NCBI GenBank assembly: GCA_009782515.1
Contig: WRIY01000014.1
Location: 1-51,600, forward strand
Reading direction: 5' to 3'
Length of the DNA stretch: 51,600 bases
Origin: Eubacteriaceae bacterium
GTDB taxonomy: Bacteria > Bacillota > Clostridia > Eubacteriales > Anaerofustaceae
The translations under genes and the position numbers were made by a program. The notes below the pieces were generated by a model, which had not been told where the DNA came from, searched no databases, and worked only from the letters and a program-made list of their open reading frames with translations. Within the stretch, counting starts at the first letter, position 1; each line of letters opens with the position of its first letter. This document shows positions 43,252 to 50,525 of this stretch, in pieces.

Positions 43252-44817
43252 TTATGCAAGCGCGCCTGCAATAGCATCTGCTGTAAGCGCGCCATCAATT
43301 GCGCTAGACATAATGCCGCCAGCATAGCCTGCGCCTTCGCCGATAGGATACAGCCCCCCTACATTTGAGCTTTCCCTGCTTGCTTCACGCAGAACCCTTA
43401 TTGGCGATGATGTTCTCGTTTCAGGAGCGCTAAGCACGCCTTGTGAATAAAACGCAGCCTTTTTGCAGAATTCTGCAAGCCCGGCTTTTATTGCGCTTGA
43501 AATGAACTCCGGCAGTATGCCGTTTAAGTCGGTTGAGAAAGTGCCGGGAAGAGCGCTTGGCTTTGGGGAGCTTGTTGGCGCCAGTCCAATATACTCCCAA
43601 AGCGGCATTACCGGCACGCTGTAGGCGCCTGTGCCATAGCTGAAAGCTTTTTGCTCTATTTCTCTTTGAAGCTCAATTCCCCGCCAGGGATCATTGCCAA
43701 AGTCTTCAGTTCGGACTGATGCAACAACAGCTGCATTTGCGTTGGCAAGAGATCTCCTGGAATAGCTCATGCCGTTGATTGACAGGCTGTTCTGCTCACT
43801 GGAGGCATTTACGACGAGGCCACCGGGGCAATTGCAGAAAGTGTATACATTGCGCCCGTCAGCCCCTTTGTACGAAAATTGGTATTCGGCGCTCGGCAGA
43901 AGCGGGCTTTCACTGAATTTTGCGTAAATGTATTCATCAACGCTCTCCTGGTAATGCTCAACCCTTAGGCCTATGGCAAATGGCTTGGCTGCAGTTTGCA
44001 CCCCTCTTTTTTTCAGCACTTCATACATATCCCTGGAGGCATTGCCGCAAGCAAGCACAATATACTCTGAGAGCAGCTCTGTTTCGTTGTTAATAACTAC
44101 TCCTGCAACACGGGAATTGCTGATTATAATGTCTGTGGCCTTTGATGATGTTAAAATTGTAGCCCCACTGTACTCTAAGTGGGCTTTCAGGCTTTCTATT
44201 GCCTTGCGTATTCCGTCAGTGCCAAGATGCGGCTTTGCTTCATATATAATCTTTCTGTTCGAGCCAAACTCAACAAGCTTCTCAAGAACATATGCTCCGA
44301 TATCCGACTTTGATCTGTTAGTAAGCTTTGCGTCAGAAAACATCCCGGCGCCGCCAAAGCCAAACGATACATTTGAGCTTTCATTAAGAGTTCCTGTTTT
44401 AAAGAATTCTGCAACATCCTGTGAACGCTCCTGCGGGCTCTTGCCTTGCTCAATGAGAATCGGCTTTATCCCATGCTCGATGAGCCTTAGCGCCGCGAAA
44501 AGGCCGCTGGGCCCGCAGCCAATGATTATTGGCCTTTTATCTGAACTGACAACTGCAATAGGTTCAGGTGCGCTTTCTTTGTGCCTTTTTACATGCTTTG
44601 ATGAGATTTTGCCATCATAGCTAAATACGGCTGAGAATTCATAATAAATGCCTTTGCTTCGGCTAAAGCGGCTGTCAAGCGACTGTCTGAGAAGCCTGAA
44701 GCTTTTCACTTTATTTTCATCGAGCTTTAGATACCTGATTATCGCTTCCCTTGGCTTGGTTTTGTCCAGCTCTTCAAAAGGAATTCTGATTTTATCTGCT
44801 TTATATAGTATATTCAT
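43252..44817 (-). CDS. FAD-dependent oxidoreductase, COG2509 type
   Basis: 521 residues with a dinucleotide-binding motif inside the chain (GCGPSGLFAALRLIEHGIKP starting at 100). A ~95-residue N-terminal domain of its own precedes it, as in the COG2509 'uncharacterised FAD-dependent dehydrogenase' group. The C-terminal GLYPIGEGAGYAGGIMSSAI and DGALTADAI is the FAD-closing segment. The substrate is unknown. The N-terminus is natural for the family, yet no SD lies at normal distance. GAGAGG (44878-44883) is more than 60 nt upstream, separated by a hairpin closed by the same six base pairs as in the zapA leader. glmM follows. Confidence 0.9.
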   Translation of the reverse strand: MNILYKADKIRIPFEELDKTKPREAIIRYLKLDENKVKSFRLLRQSLDSRFSRSKGIYYEFSAVFSYDGKISSKHVKRHKESAPEPIAVVSSDKRPIIIGCGPSGLFAALRLIEHGIKPILIEQGKSPQERSQDVAEFFKTGTLNESSNVSFGFGGAGMFSDAKLTNRSKSDIGAYVLEKLVEFGSNRKIIYEAKPHLGTDGIRKAIESLKAHLEYSGATILTSSKATDIIISNSRVAGVVINNETELLSEYIVLACGNASRDMYEVLKKRGVQTAAKPFAIGLRVEHYQESVDEYIYAKFSESPLLPSAEYQFSYKGADGRNVYTFCNCPGGLVVNASSEQNSLSINGMSYSRRSLANANAAVVASVRTEDFGNDPWRGIELQREIEQKAFSYGTGAYSVPVMPLWEYIGLAPTSSPKPSALPGTFSTDLNGILPEFISSAIKAGLAEFCKKAAFYSQGVLSAPETRTSSPIRVLREASRESSNVGGLYPIGEGAGYAGGIMSSAIDGALTADAIAGALA

Positions 44818-44883
44818 TGCCGCGCAGGAAACGCCCGCATAATAGTTACAGACCTGTTAAGCAGGCAATATTGCGCGCCTCTC
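44818..44883 (-). promoter_or_regulatory. SD-hairpin-start leader of the COG2509 flavoprotein gene
   Basis: Read on the minus strand: GAGAGG (44883-44878), then CGCGCA (44877-44872), a 45-nt loop, TGCGCG (44826-44821), GCA and ATG (44817). Inside the loop CCTG/CAGG pair across 5 nt. Closing stem and SD-adjacency are the same as before zapA. Confidence 0.6.
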
Positions 44884-45119
44884 GCTTATTTTAGCTTTCT
44901 GTTTTTTCAGCTTAGATTACTGTACATTATACAGCAATTTAGTATAGTTTCATGGCTTTCATACTAGATAGATTTTCAAGGCATGCTGAGATTCACCATG
45001 CAGCGTATAATAAAGCATAGCCAAGATATTTTTTGGCGCTGCAAGCCAGTTGCAGCTAATCTCAGCTTGTCCGCTTTCAAAAGCAAATGCAATTGGCTCC
45101 AAATTGCGAAATCCACATT
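44884..45119. other. Gene-free stretch
   Basis: AT-rich sequence upstream of the flavoprotein gene and downstream of the 116-residue protein gene. The only feature seen is a CTGCAA/TTGCAG hairpin (about 45040-45056), without a T tail on either strand that would fit a terminator. Confidence 0.4.
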
Positions 45120-45470
45120 CTAATGGGCAAAATCACTAAAGCCGGAGGCTGCTTGCTCAGCGCGGGCTTGCTTTTGATGGCAGCCAAAAGATATTGCATC
45201 GTCTAACTTATTATTCAAAATGAGGACTGTATTTACTGTTTGCTGCAAAACGCTATGCACACTTTCATTAATTCTGATTGCATCATATGCCGTTAACTCC
45301 CCTTGGCAATCCTCATGCAATGTTCCAAGCGCATATTGCAGCTTTTCTGCTTCTGCGTTAATAATATGCGCCAAAGCTATTTCTTCATACGCTATTGACA
45401 TGAGAATGGAGGAAAGTGCAGAATCCAGAGTTAAGCCATTGCTTATCTCTGGAATTATTGGAATTGTCAT
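45120..45470 (-). CDS. Small protein related to the N-terminal domain of the adjacent collagen-like protein
   Basis: 116 residues, predicted almost fully helical. The block ALSSILMSIAYEEIALAHII followed by NAEAEKLQYALG closely parallels [20 protein letters not shown] followed by [12 protein letters not shown] in the adjacent gene, and the next ~50 residues are also alignable. It lacks the collagen-like tail. AAAGG lies upstream of the ATG. From memory, this '[17 protein letters not shown]' domain recurs in collagen-like and surface proteins of spore formers, so a spore-surface role is inferred. It may assemble with the collagen-like partner, 38 nt away on the same strand. Confidence 0.75.
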   Translation of the reverse strand: MTIPIIPEISNGLTLDSALSSILMSIAYEEIALAHIINAEAEKLQYALGTLHEDCQGELTAYDAIRINESVHSVLQQTVNTVLILNNKLDDAISFGCHQKQARAEQAASGFSDFAH

Positions 45471-45508
45471 TGTCAGCAGCCTTTCTATATGAACGATACA
45501 CGAAAGCC

Positions 45509-46258
45509 TTAAAACCGCCTTCTTGGCCTATATGAATTGGAATAACCGGGACTGGTTTGCGTTTGGCGAACTGGTATACAGCTTATTGGCTGTGGCAAGC
45601 GCTTTGTCCTGCGATATGCAGGCTCGTTTGTTCCACTTTGGCATACCGGGCCAGTAGGGCATATCGGCCCAGTAGGGCATATTGGCCCGGTAGGGCATAT
45701 CGGCCCTGTCGGGCATATCGGCCCAGTAGGGCATATTGGCCCGGTAGGGCATGTCGGCCCAGTAGGGCATGTCGGCCCTGTAGGGCATGTCGGCCCGGTT
45801 GGGCATGTCGGCCCTGTCGGGCATGTCGGTCCGGTTGGGCGTGTCGGGCCAGTGGGGCCTGTTGGCCCAGTCGGGCCAGTCGGGCCTGTTGGCCCAGTCG
45901 GGCCAGTCGGGCCGGTAGGCCCTGTGGGAATCGAAGGGCCATTTTCGCATGGATCTGTACATAAATCTGAGATGGCAGTAAGAGCTTTGTCCATCTTGCT
46001 TCTAAGCAGCATTTGATAGTTTGAAGCCGTTTCAAGCAAAGTTGTAACGCTTTTGTTTACAGATAATAGCTGGCACAAACCTGCTTCGTTGTCATAGCTC
46101 AACTCAATCGATTTGAGAAAATACTGCAGTTTCTCACCCTCAGCATTGAGAATGTGGCTTAATGCAAGCTCTTCCATTGCTATCGAAGCCAAAATCATAT
46201 TTAACGCATTCTCTGATGTCATTTCCGGATTAATATCCGGCAATTTTGGCATTGACAT
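45509..46258 (-). CDS. Collagen-like protein with alternating Gly/Cys triplets, probable spore surface protein
   Basis: 249 residues: an N-terminal helical domain (about 1-100), a collagen-like region (about 108-205) and a basic Arg/Pro/Tyr-rich tail. The collagen region begins with about nine perfect GPT triplets. It then switches to a hexapeptide GP(T/I)-CPT repeated about ten times, plus one RPT and a final GPV-CQS. In that part every second glycine of the collagen pattern is replaced by cysteine, eleven in all. GPT-rich collagen repeats with Thr as glycan acceptor are typical of exosporium filaments (BclA-like). The cysteines suggest disulfide cross-linking or metal binding in place of a normal triple helix. 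GGAAGGTG precedes the ATG. No signal peptide is seen, as expected for mother-cell-assembled proteins. Confidence 0.85.
   Translation of the reverse strand: MSMPKLPDINPEMTSENALNMILASIAMEELALSHILNAEGEKLQYFLKSIELSYDNEAGLCQLLSVNKSVTTLLETASNYQMLLRSKMDKALTAISDLCTDPCENGPSIPTGPTGPTGPTGPTGPTGPTGPTGPTGPTRPTGPTCPTGPTCPTGPTCPTGPTCPTGPTCPTGPICPTGPICPTGPICPTGPICPTGPICPTGPVCQSGTNEPAYRRTKRLPQPISCIPVRQTQTSPGYSNSYRPRRRF
45650..45928 (-). repeat. 18-bp tandem repeats (with a 9-bp section) encoding the collagen-like region
   Basis: Plus-strand units of 18 bp have the form GGGCAT(A/G)T(C/T)GGCCC(A/C/T)GT and an alternating GCA (Cys) anticodon. They number about ten from 45655 to 45835, followed by one GGGCGT unit (Arg) and then 9-bp GGGCC-type units to about 45928. 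Unit-to-unit differences are mostly silent third-base changes. Confidence 0.9.
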
Positions 46259-46484
46259 TTTTCACCTTCCACTCAGATATATTATTCAAGTATTTCGTTT
46301 TCAGCCTTGCTACTGTTTGCTATAAAAGTTTCGAATTATATGAATCCTAAAAGTAAATTCGGGCTACTAAAGACAGTTCATTACATTAGATGCACTAGCT
46401 CATGAAAATGTGAAAACTTACTTCACAACTCAAGCTCCAGCAAAGCTTCCAAATTGAGGCATTTTTGCAGTAGAGTGCGCACGC
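46259..46484. other. Gene-free stretch upstream of the collagen-like gene
   Basis: AT-rich. It presumably holds the promoter of the collagen-like gene, but I cannot pick a convincing sigma-K or sigma-E element. Confidence 0.4.
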
Positions 46485-46521
46485 TAAAAAAGCCAGCTGC
46501 ACAATCTGCAACCGGCTTTTG
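46485..46521 (-). terminator. Rho-independent terminator of folC
   Basis: On the minus strand AGCCGGTTGCA (46517-46507) pairs with TGCAGCTGGCT (46501-46491) through 11 positions including two G-T pairs, followed by six T. Confidence 0.88.
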
Positions 46522-46557
46522 CATATGGCATGAATCAGATTTTTTTGTTTGCCTTAG

Positions 46558-47874
46558 CTACTTGCTGCCCAGCATTTTAGTAAGGCTGGTTCTGGCTTCT
46601 CCGAGCATATAAAGCGATCCGGTAAATGCGTATATTACGCTCTCATTGCTGAGATCAATGTAATCAACAATATTTACGGTTTCGCCAATAGCCTTTACAG
46701 GCATGTCCGGATAGTTTTCATGAATGAAGGCAGCCATTGCAGTATCGATAACTGCTCTGTCATCATTCGGGGTCAAGGTATAGATCCTGTCTGCAATGCC
46801 TACCAGCATCTGCAGGGATTTGTCAAACTCTTTGTCGCTTAGCATGCCAAAGAATAAAGTCACTTTCCTGCCTTTGAAGTAATCCTCAACGTTCCTGACA
46901 AAAGATGCGATTCCTTCAGCATTGTGCCCTCCATCAATTACGATGATTGGGTTTTTGTTCATGATCTCAAAGCGGCCTGTGAAGCGGGTGCTTGCCAGTC
47001 CTTCTTTGATTGATTCACTAGTGATATGATAGCCTTTGCTTCTTAGTATTTCGCATGTATTAATGACGTTTAGGGTGTTAAACGATTGGTGCTGGCCAAG
47101 CAAAGGGACTATGAAATCTCCAAGATCAAAGTGCGAGCCTTCTTTCGAATAGTGCATAACCTGGCCATCGATTCCGTAAGACACAACCTTTATATCTGAT
47201 GCATTGCATCTGTGAAGCTCAGCGCCAACGGAGTCAGCCTTTTCCTTGAACACTGCATACACGCTGTCAGATATTCCGCAGTAGATGCTGGCATCGCCGT
47301 TCTCCTTTATTATGCCAGCTTTTTCAGATGCAATCTGCTCAAGCGTATCGCCAAGATACTGCATATGATCAAAGCCGATAGTGCAAATAACTGACGCTTC
47401 GCTTGCCTTTATAATGTTGGTTGCATCAAGGCGGCCACCCATGCCCACTTCAAGAACGACAACATCGGTCTCCTGATCTACAAAGTACTGGAAAGCCATT
47501 GCTGTAATAATTTCAAATTGGCTGGGATAAGTAAGCCCGTTAGCGACCATTACTTCAATGGCAGCCTTTATCTTAGCCGCTACAGCAGTAAGATCGTCGC
47601 GGGGTATAGGCACATTATTGACCTGGATTCTCTCGCCAAATTCTTCTAGGTTTGGCGAGATATAAAGCCCTGTTTTATAGCCGGAATGCTTTAGGACATA
47701 TGATAGCATTGTGGATGTTGAGCCTTTTCCATTCGTTCCTGCTACATGCACGATTTTAAGCTTGTCCTGTGGGTTTCCCAGCTGTTCACACAGATTGGTA
47801 ATATTCTCAAGGTCGATTTTATTGCCAAACACATATGTATCGCTTACTAGCCGTAAAGCCTCTTCGTATTCCAA
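46558..47874 (-). CDS. folC: Bifunctional folylpolyglutamate synthase/dihydrofolate synthase
   Basis: Adds glutamate to dihydropteroate and/or folates. 438 residues. P-loop GTNGKGS (46-52), then SYVLKHSGYKTGLYISPNLE, then the second ATP-binding block around VGMGGRLDATNII, and HNAEGIASFV in the C-terminal domain. I chose TTG 47874 because AAAGGA lies 10 nt upstream and the protein then begins MEYEEALRL, like the family. The open frame continues to TTG 47901 without an SD. It is a single gene with its own terminator. Confidence 0.95.
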   Translation of the reverse strand: MEYEEALRLVSDTYVFGNKIDLENITNLCEQLGNPQDKLKIVHVAGTNGKGSTSTMLSYVLKHSGYKTGLYISPNLEEFGERIQVNNVPIPRDDLTAVAAKIKAAIEVMVANGLTYPSQFEIITAMAFQYFVDQETDVVVLEVGMGGRLDATNIIKASEASVICTIGFDHMQYLGDTLEQIASEKAGIIKENGDASIYCGISDSVYAVFKEKADSVGAELHRCNASDIKVVSYGIDGQVMHYSKEGSHFDLGDFIVPLLGQHQSFNTLNVINTCEILRSKGYHITSESIKEGLASTRFTGRFEIMNKNPIIVIDGGHNAEGIASFVRNVEDYFKGRKVTLFFGMLSDKEFDKSLQMLVGIADRIYTLTPNDDRAVIDTAMAAFIHENYPDMPVKAIGETVNIVDYIDLSNESVIYAFTGSLYMLGEARTSLTKMLGSK

Positions 47875-48212
47875 GTTGGTGATATCCTTTCTATTCAGCA
47901 AACAAACGCATGCTGTTTATCGCATTACAAGATACAGTGCTATTTCATCTTTTATTTACAATTCTTGCCTAAATAGCATCTTGCTATTCAAAAGCATTTG
48001 AAAGCATTCTAACCAACTAAAAAATTGATTTCAAGCTTTTTAGACAAAGTTGTATCAAGTTGCAAGCTATATAGATTAATTAAAGCAGAGTGTGGCCTTT
48101 AGCAGCCGGAGCCTTAGAAAATCCCTGTTCAAAGTGGACAATGCTGCCTTATTGCAATATACTTGGCTTAGTAGGGCAGAGTGCCCAAAAAACAGCCAAA
48201 ACTGAGGAATCC
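47875..48212. other. Divergent intergenic region folC/DUF1638
   Basis: About 340 bases, AT-rich near folC, with no gene that I can support. An open frame to 48090 upstream of the DUF1638 start has no ribosome site and no family resemblance. Confidence 0.45.
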
Positions 48213-48875
48213 ATGAATATAACTGCTATTGCATGCGGCCTGCTTAAAGGCGACCTTATGGCTATCGTTGAAGAAGCAGCGCTAGCGCCAAATACAATAT
48301 GGCTGGAGCCAGGCTTGCACAAAACCCCGGACAAGCTTCGAGGCGCGCTTCAGGATACAATCGACAGCCTCGACAGCTGCGATGAGATTATCCTTGGATA
48401 TTCCCTTTGCGGCAATGCTCTGCTTGGATTGCGTGCATCGAGCGCGCGAATTCGGTATTTAGCTACTGACGACTGCATAAGCGCTGTTATGCATACCAAT
48501 CCAAAATTAGGGGATCTGAGAAGAACTTCCTTGTTCACAAGCAAAAGCTGGCTATCAGAGTTGAACCCAGAAGAGGAAAGTATAAATAATGCATACGAGA
48601 AATATGGAAATAGAGCCGATCGAATTATAGCCCTCATGTATAAAAACTATAAAAGCGTTGTTTATATGCAGACAAGCAGCTATATCGAGGATGAATGGGC
48701 TGAAAAGGCTGAGTTGTTCGCTAAGCGCATAAACAAGGAGCTTATCTATGAGCCAGGAGACTATTCAGCATATGAAGCTCTCTTTAACAGGCAAGATCAT
48801 GAGCTTGTCAAGGTGCTTGAAAAGGGTGAAACCATAACACTCAGAGATTTTTTTGAGCCAGCTTCAAGCAGTTAG
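48213..48875 (+). CDS. DUF1638 family protein
   Basis: 220 residues, starting MNITAIACGLLKGDLMAIVE. The internal segments DEIILGYSLCGNALLGLRAS and RYLATDDCIS, typical of DUF1638, contain conserved cysteines (C9, and those in YSLCGN and DDC). The family is of unknown biochemical function; members occur in methanogens and acetogens, often near corrinoid/methyltransferase genes, none of which is visible here. I chose ATG 48213 because GAGGAA lies 3 nt upstream and the conserved domain starts there. Confidence 0.85.
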   Translation: MNITAIACGLLKGDLMAIVEEAALAPNTIWLEPGLHKTPDKLRGALQDTIDSLDSCDEIILGYSLCGNALLGLRASSARIRYLATDDCISAVMHTNPKLGDLRRTSLFTSKSWLSELNPEEESINNAYEKYGNRADRIIALMYKNYKSVVYMQTSSYIEDEWAEKAELFAKRINKELIYEPGDYSAYEALFNRQDHELVKVLEKGETITLRDFFEPASSS

Positions 48876-48890
48876 CTCATGCCATATAAA

Positions 48891-48909
48891 AAACCGCCTC
48901 TCAGGCGGC
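48891..48909 (-). terminator. Terminator of the 80-residue protein gene (possibly bidirectional)
   Basis: CCGCCT (48894-48899) and AGGCGG (48903-48908) form a 6-bp stem with a 3-nt loop. On the minus strand it is followed by TTTTTT. Confidence 0.85.
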
Positions 48910-48932
48910 ATGCTGAAATAGCGTTATGATTT

Positions 48933-49175
48933 CTACTGTTCTTCCGTCTCTACGTACTTTATTAATCCCTCTCGATTGTAGGTGACACGATCACGGTTTT
49001 GGGCAGAGTTTGCTTTCACTTTGCTAACTATCATGTCTCCATTAGGCTCAACAGTTATATAGACTGCTGTGTCCGGCGCACTGCGCCCGACATACGATCC
49101 AGCCTCGTGATCCTGTATGAATTTCGCACGGGACGCAGCTGTATCAAGATTAATCTTAGAGCTGATCCTTTTCAT
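48933..49175 (-). CDS. Hypothetical 80-residue protein
   Basis: MKRISSKINLDTAASRAKFI at the N-terminus, then a beta-rich middle (TAVYITVEPNGDMIVSKVKA). It is soluble, without signal peptide or membrane segment. A G-rich ribosome site (GGGGGG, 7 nt spacing) precedes the ATG and a good terminator follows the stop, so it is probably a real gene. I recognise no family. Confidence 0.7.
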   Translation of the reverse strand: MKRISSKINLDTAASRAKFIQDHEAGSYVGRSAPDTAVYITVEPNGDMIVSKVKANSAQNRDRVTYNREGLIKYVETEEQ

Positions 49176-49181
49176 TTGTAA

Positions 49182-49822
49182 GCCCCCCAGCTATTTATTA
49201 TAAAACATTATACATTTTATACGGCAAAAAATGAATATGAACTATAAGAATTCTTCCCTATTGTGCAATAAATTGTTGTCATTTGCCTGTTTTGTGCAGT
49301 GAGGGGGGCATATCGTGGTTTGAAAGGCTAGATTATTGCGCCAGCACCTCCTTGGACGCCGCCAATGCTCGGGAGCATCTTGTACTGCTAACAGCTGAAT
49401 TATTTAATCTGCCGGCTTTTATTTATGTGCATGATGATCGCTAAGAAAGGCGCTAATATACAGTCAATTTGGCACCCATTAAAGGCTAAATGAAACCCAG
49501 CCTATACTGCCCTCTGCAAGGGCTATCCCTAACTAAGGCGATAAGCCTGCTGTGGCGCAGTTTCAGCCTGCTGCATTGTTTGCTTATTTGGATGCCCGTG
49601 CGAAGCATGCCTTTCGGTGCTGATCATTAAGGCCCTTTTATCAGTTTTCGCTAACTCTGAAAATAACATCCATGCTTGCTGTTTGCTGCATATCTGAGGA
49701 CACCACAGCCAGGGTTGTTAGCTAAGAGGCGACTTGATGCCGCTTGCGCAGGAAAACAACTTGGGATAGCATACTTGGAGAACTGCTGGCTTATTCTGAT
49801 TGGCGAGAGCCAGGAATAGATC
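49182..49822. other. Longest gene-free stretch of the window
   Basis: About 640 bases with no frame over 60 codons that looks coding except a shadow-like frame at 49651-49896 on the minus strand. Several short hairpins are seen: TTGG/CCAA (49353-49365), ATGCTC/GAGCAT (49365-49378), GCCCT/AGGGC (about 49509-49523) and AGGC/GCCT (about 49535-49547). No known RNA family is recognised. Confidence 0.4.
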
Positions 49823-49849
49823 AAAAAGGAGGGGCAGCCATGCCCTCCC
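49823..49849 (-). terminator. Terminator of the cca gene cluster
   Basis: On the minus strand GGAGGGCA (from 49848) pairs with TGCCCCTCC (to 49828) with one bulged base, followed by TTTTT (49827-49823). Confidence 0.8.
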
Positions 49850-49929
49850 TTAACTGTTATACGAAATAAAAAACTCATTTTGCTAGCCCGAGCCATCTGA
49901 AATGCCGCTTTAATGCTTATACTATCTAA

Positions 49930-50079
49930 CTAATATTCGGGATCTACTATTATTTCTATTTTATCGCTGAAATAATCCATGTAGCTCATAAACACGTCGT
50001 ATACATATTCTGCAATAAACGGTAAATATTTCATTTCAATTTCCAAATTCGTGTCTATCCACTCTTTTATAGTAAACAT
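49930..50079 (-). CDS. Hypothetical 49-residue acidic protein
   Basis: Begins MFTIKEWIDTNLEIEMKYLP and ends D-P-E-Y. The ATG at 50079 lies inside the 3' end of the upstream gene (13-nt overlap) with AGGGGA just before it, so translation is probably coupled. It is rich in Tyr, Asp, Glu and Met, amphipathic, with no signal peptide. A terminator follows about 80 nt downstream, supporting a three-gene unit with cca. Function unknown. Confidence 0.6.
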   Translation of the reverse strand: MFTIKEWIDTNLEIEMKYLPFIAEYVYDVFMSYMDYFSDKIEIIVDPEY

Positions 50080-50525
50080 TCCCCTGCATTGTCATATTGA
50101 ATATCGATTAAAACGCTATGATAATCATCGCTGGAATGCTTAATTATTGTCGCGCCATCCTTTTCGGTCAGCCATTCGATACTTTCAAAAACTAAGCCAT
50201 TTATCTCGTTCATGAATTCCATTCCTTCGTCTATTTCCACCTGCTCCACGTGGATTTGTTCGGCGAGCCCATCCTCGTTATTTGAATTCATAGATGAAAG
50301 CCCACGCCACTTGAAGCGGTTTTCTGCGCTTAAGCACATGAGCCTTTCTGTCATTCCAAAAAACTCATGCAGCTCATCAGGGCAGCTTCCCTTTTTATTG
50401 CATACAGTGCATGGCGTGTTATGTGTGATAAGCTCCATATCACGAATTGCAGCATCTCGCTCTTTAGTAAGCAGCTTAATGCGTTCATTTAGGTATGCAA
50501 ATTCCTGCTCTTCATTATTTGCCAT
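50067..50525 (-). CDS. Hypothetical protein with coiled coil and CxxC motif
   Basis: 152 residues. An N-terminal helix/coiled coil (about 1-33, LNERIKLLTKERDAAIRDME) runs into C39-x2-C42-x5-C48 (PCTVCNKKGSC), which could bind zinc or a cluster. A C-terminal alpha/beta part (about 95-150) follows. AGGAG precedes ATG 50525, which lies 11 nt inside the end of cca, so it is coupled to cca. No family recognised; it resembles small phage-like or regulatory proteins only in general form. Confidence 0.75.
   Translation of the reverse strand: MANNEEQEFAYLNERIKLLTKERDAAIRDMELITHNTPCTVCNKKGSCPDELHEFFGMTERLMCLSAENRFKWRGLSSMNSNNEDGLAEQIHVEQVEIDEGMEFMNEINGLVFESIEWLTEKDGATIIKHSSDDYHSVLIDIQYDNAGECLL

Noticed and set aside
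43973-44620. 215-codon antisense frame inside the COG2509 gene
   Set aside because: Shadow frame, with no ribosome site or recognisable domain.
45650-45928. Tandem repeats resembling a CRISPR or VNTR array next to an orphan-cas6 genome
   Set aside because: The period is 18/9 bp without unique spacers, and it translates as an uninterrupted collagen-like region within a gene that has an SD and a conserved N-terminal domain.
45557-45964. Long open frames on the plus strand and in the second minus frame across the collagen repeat
   Set aside because: They arise from the low-complexity repeat and lack ribosome sites and conserved domains.
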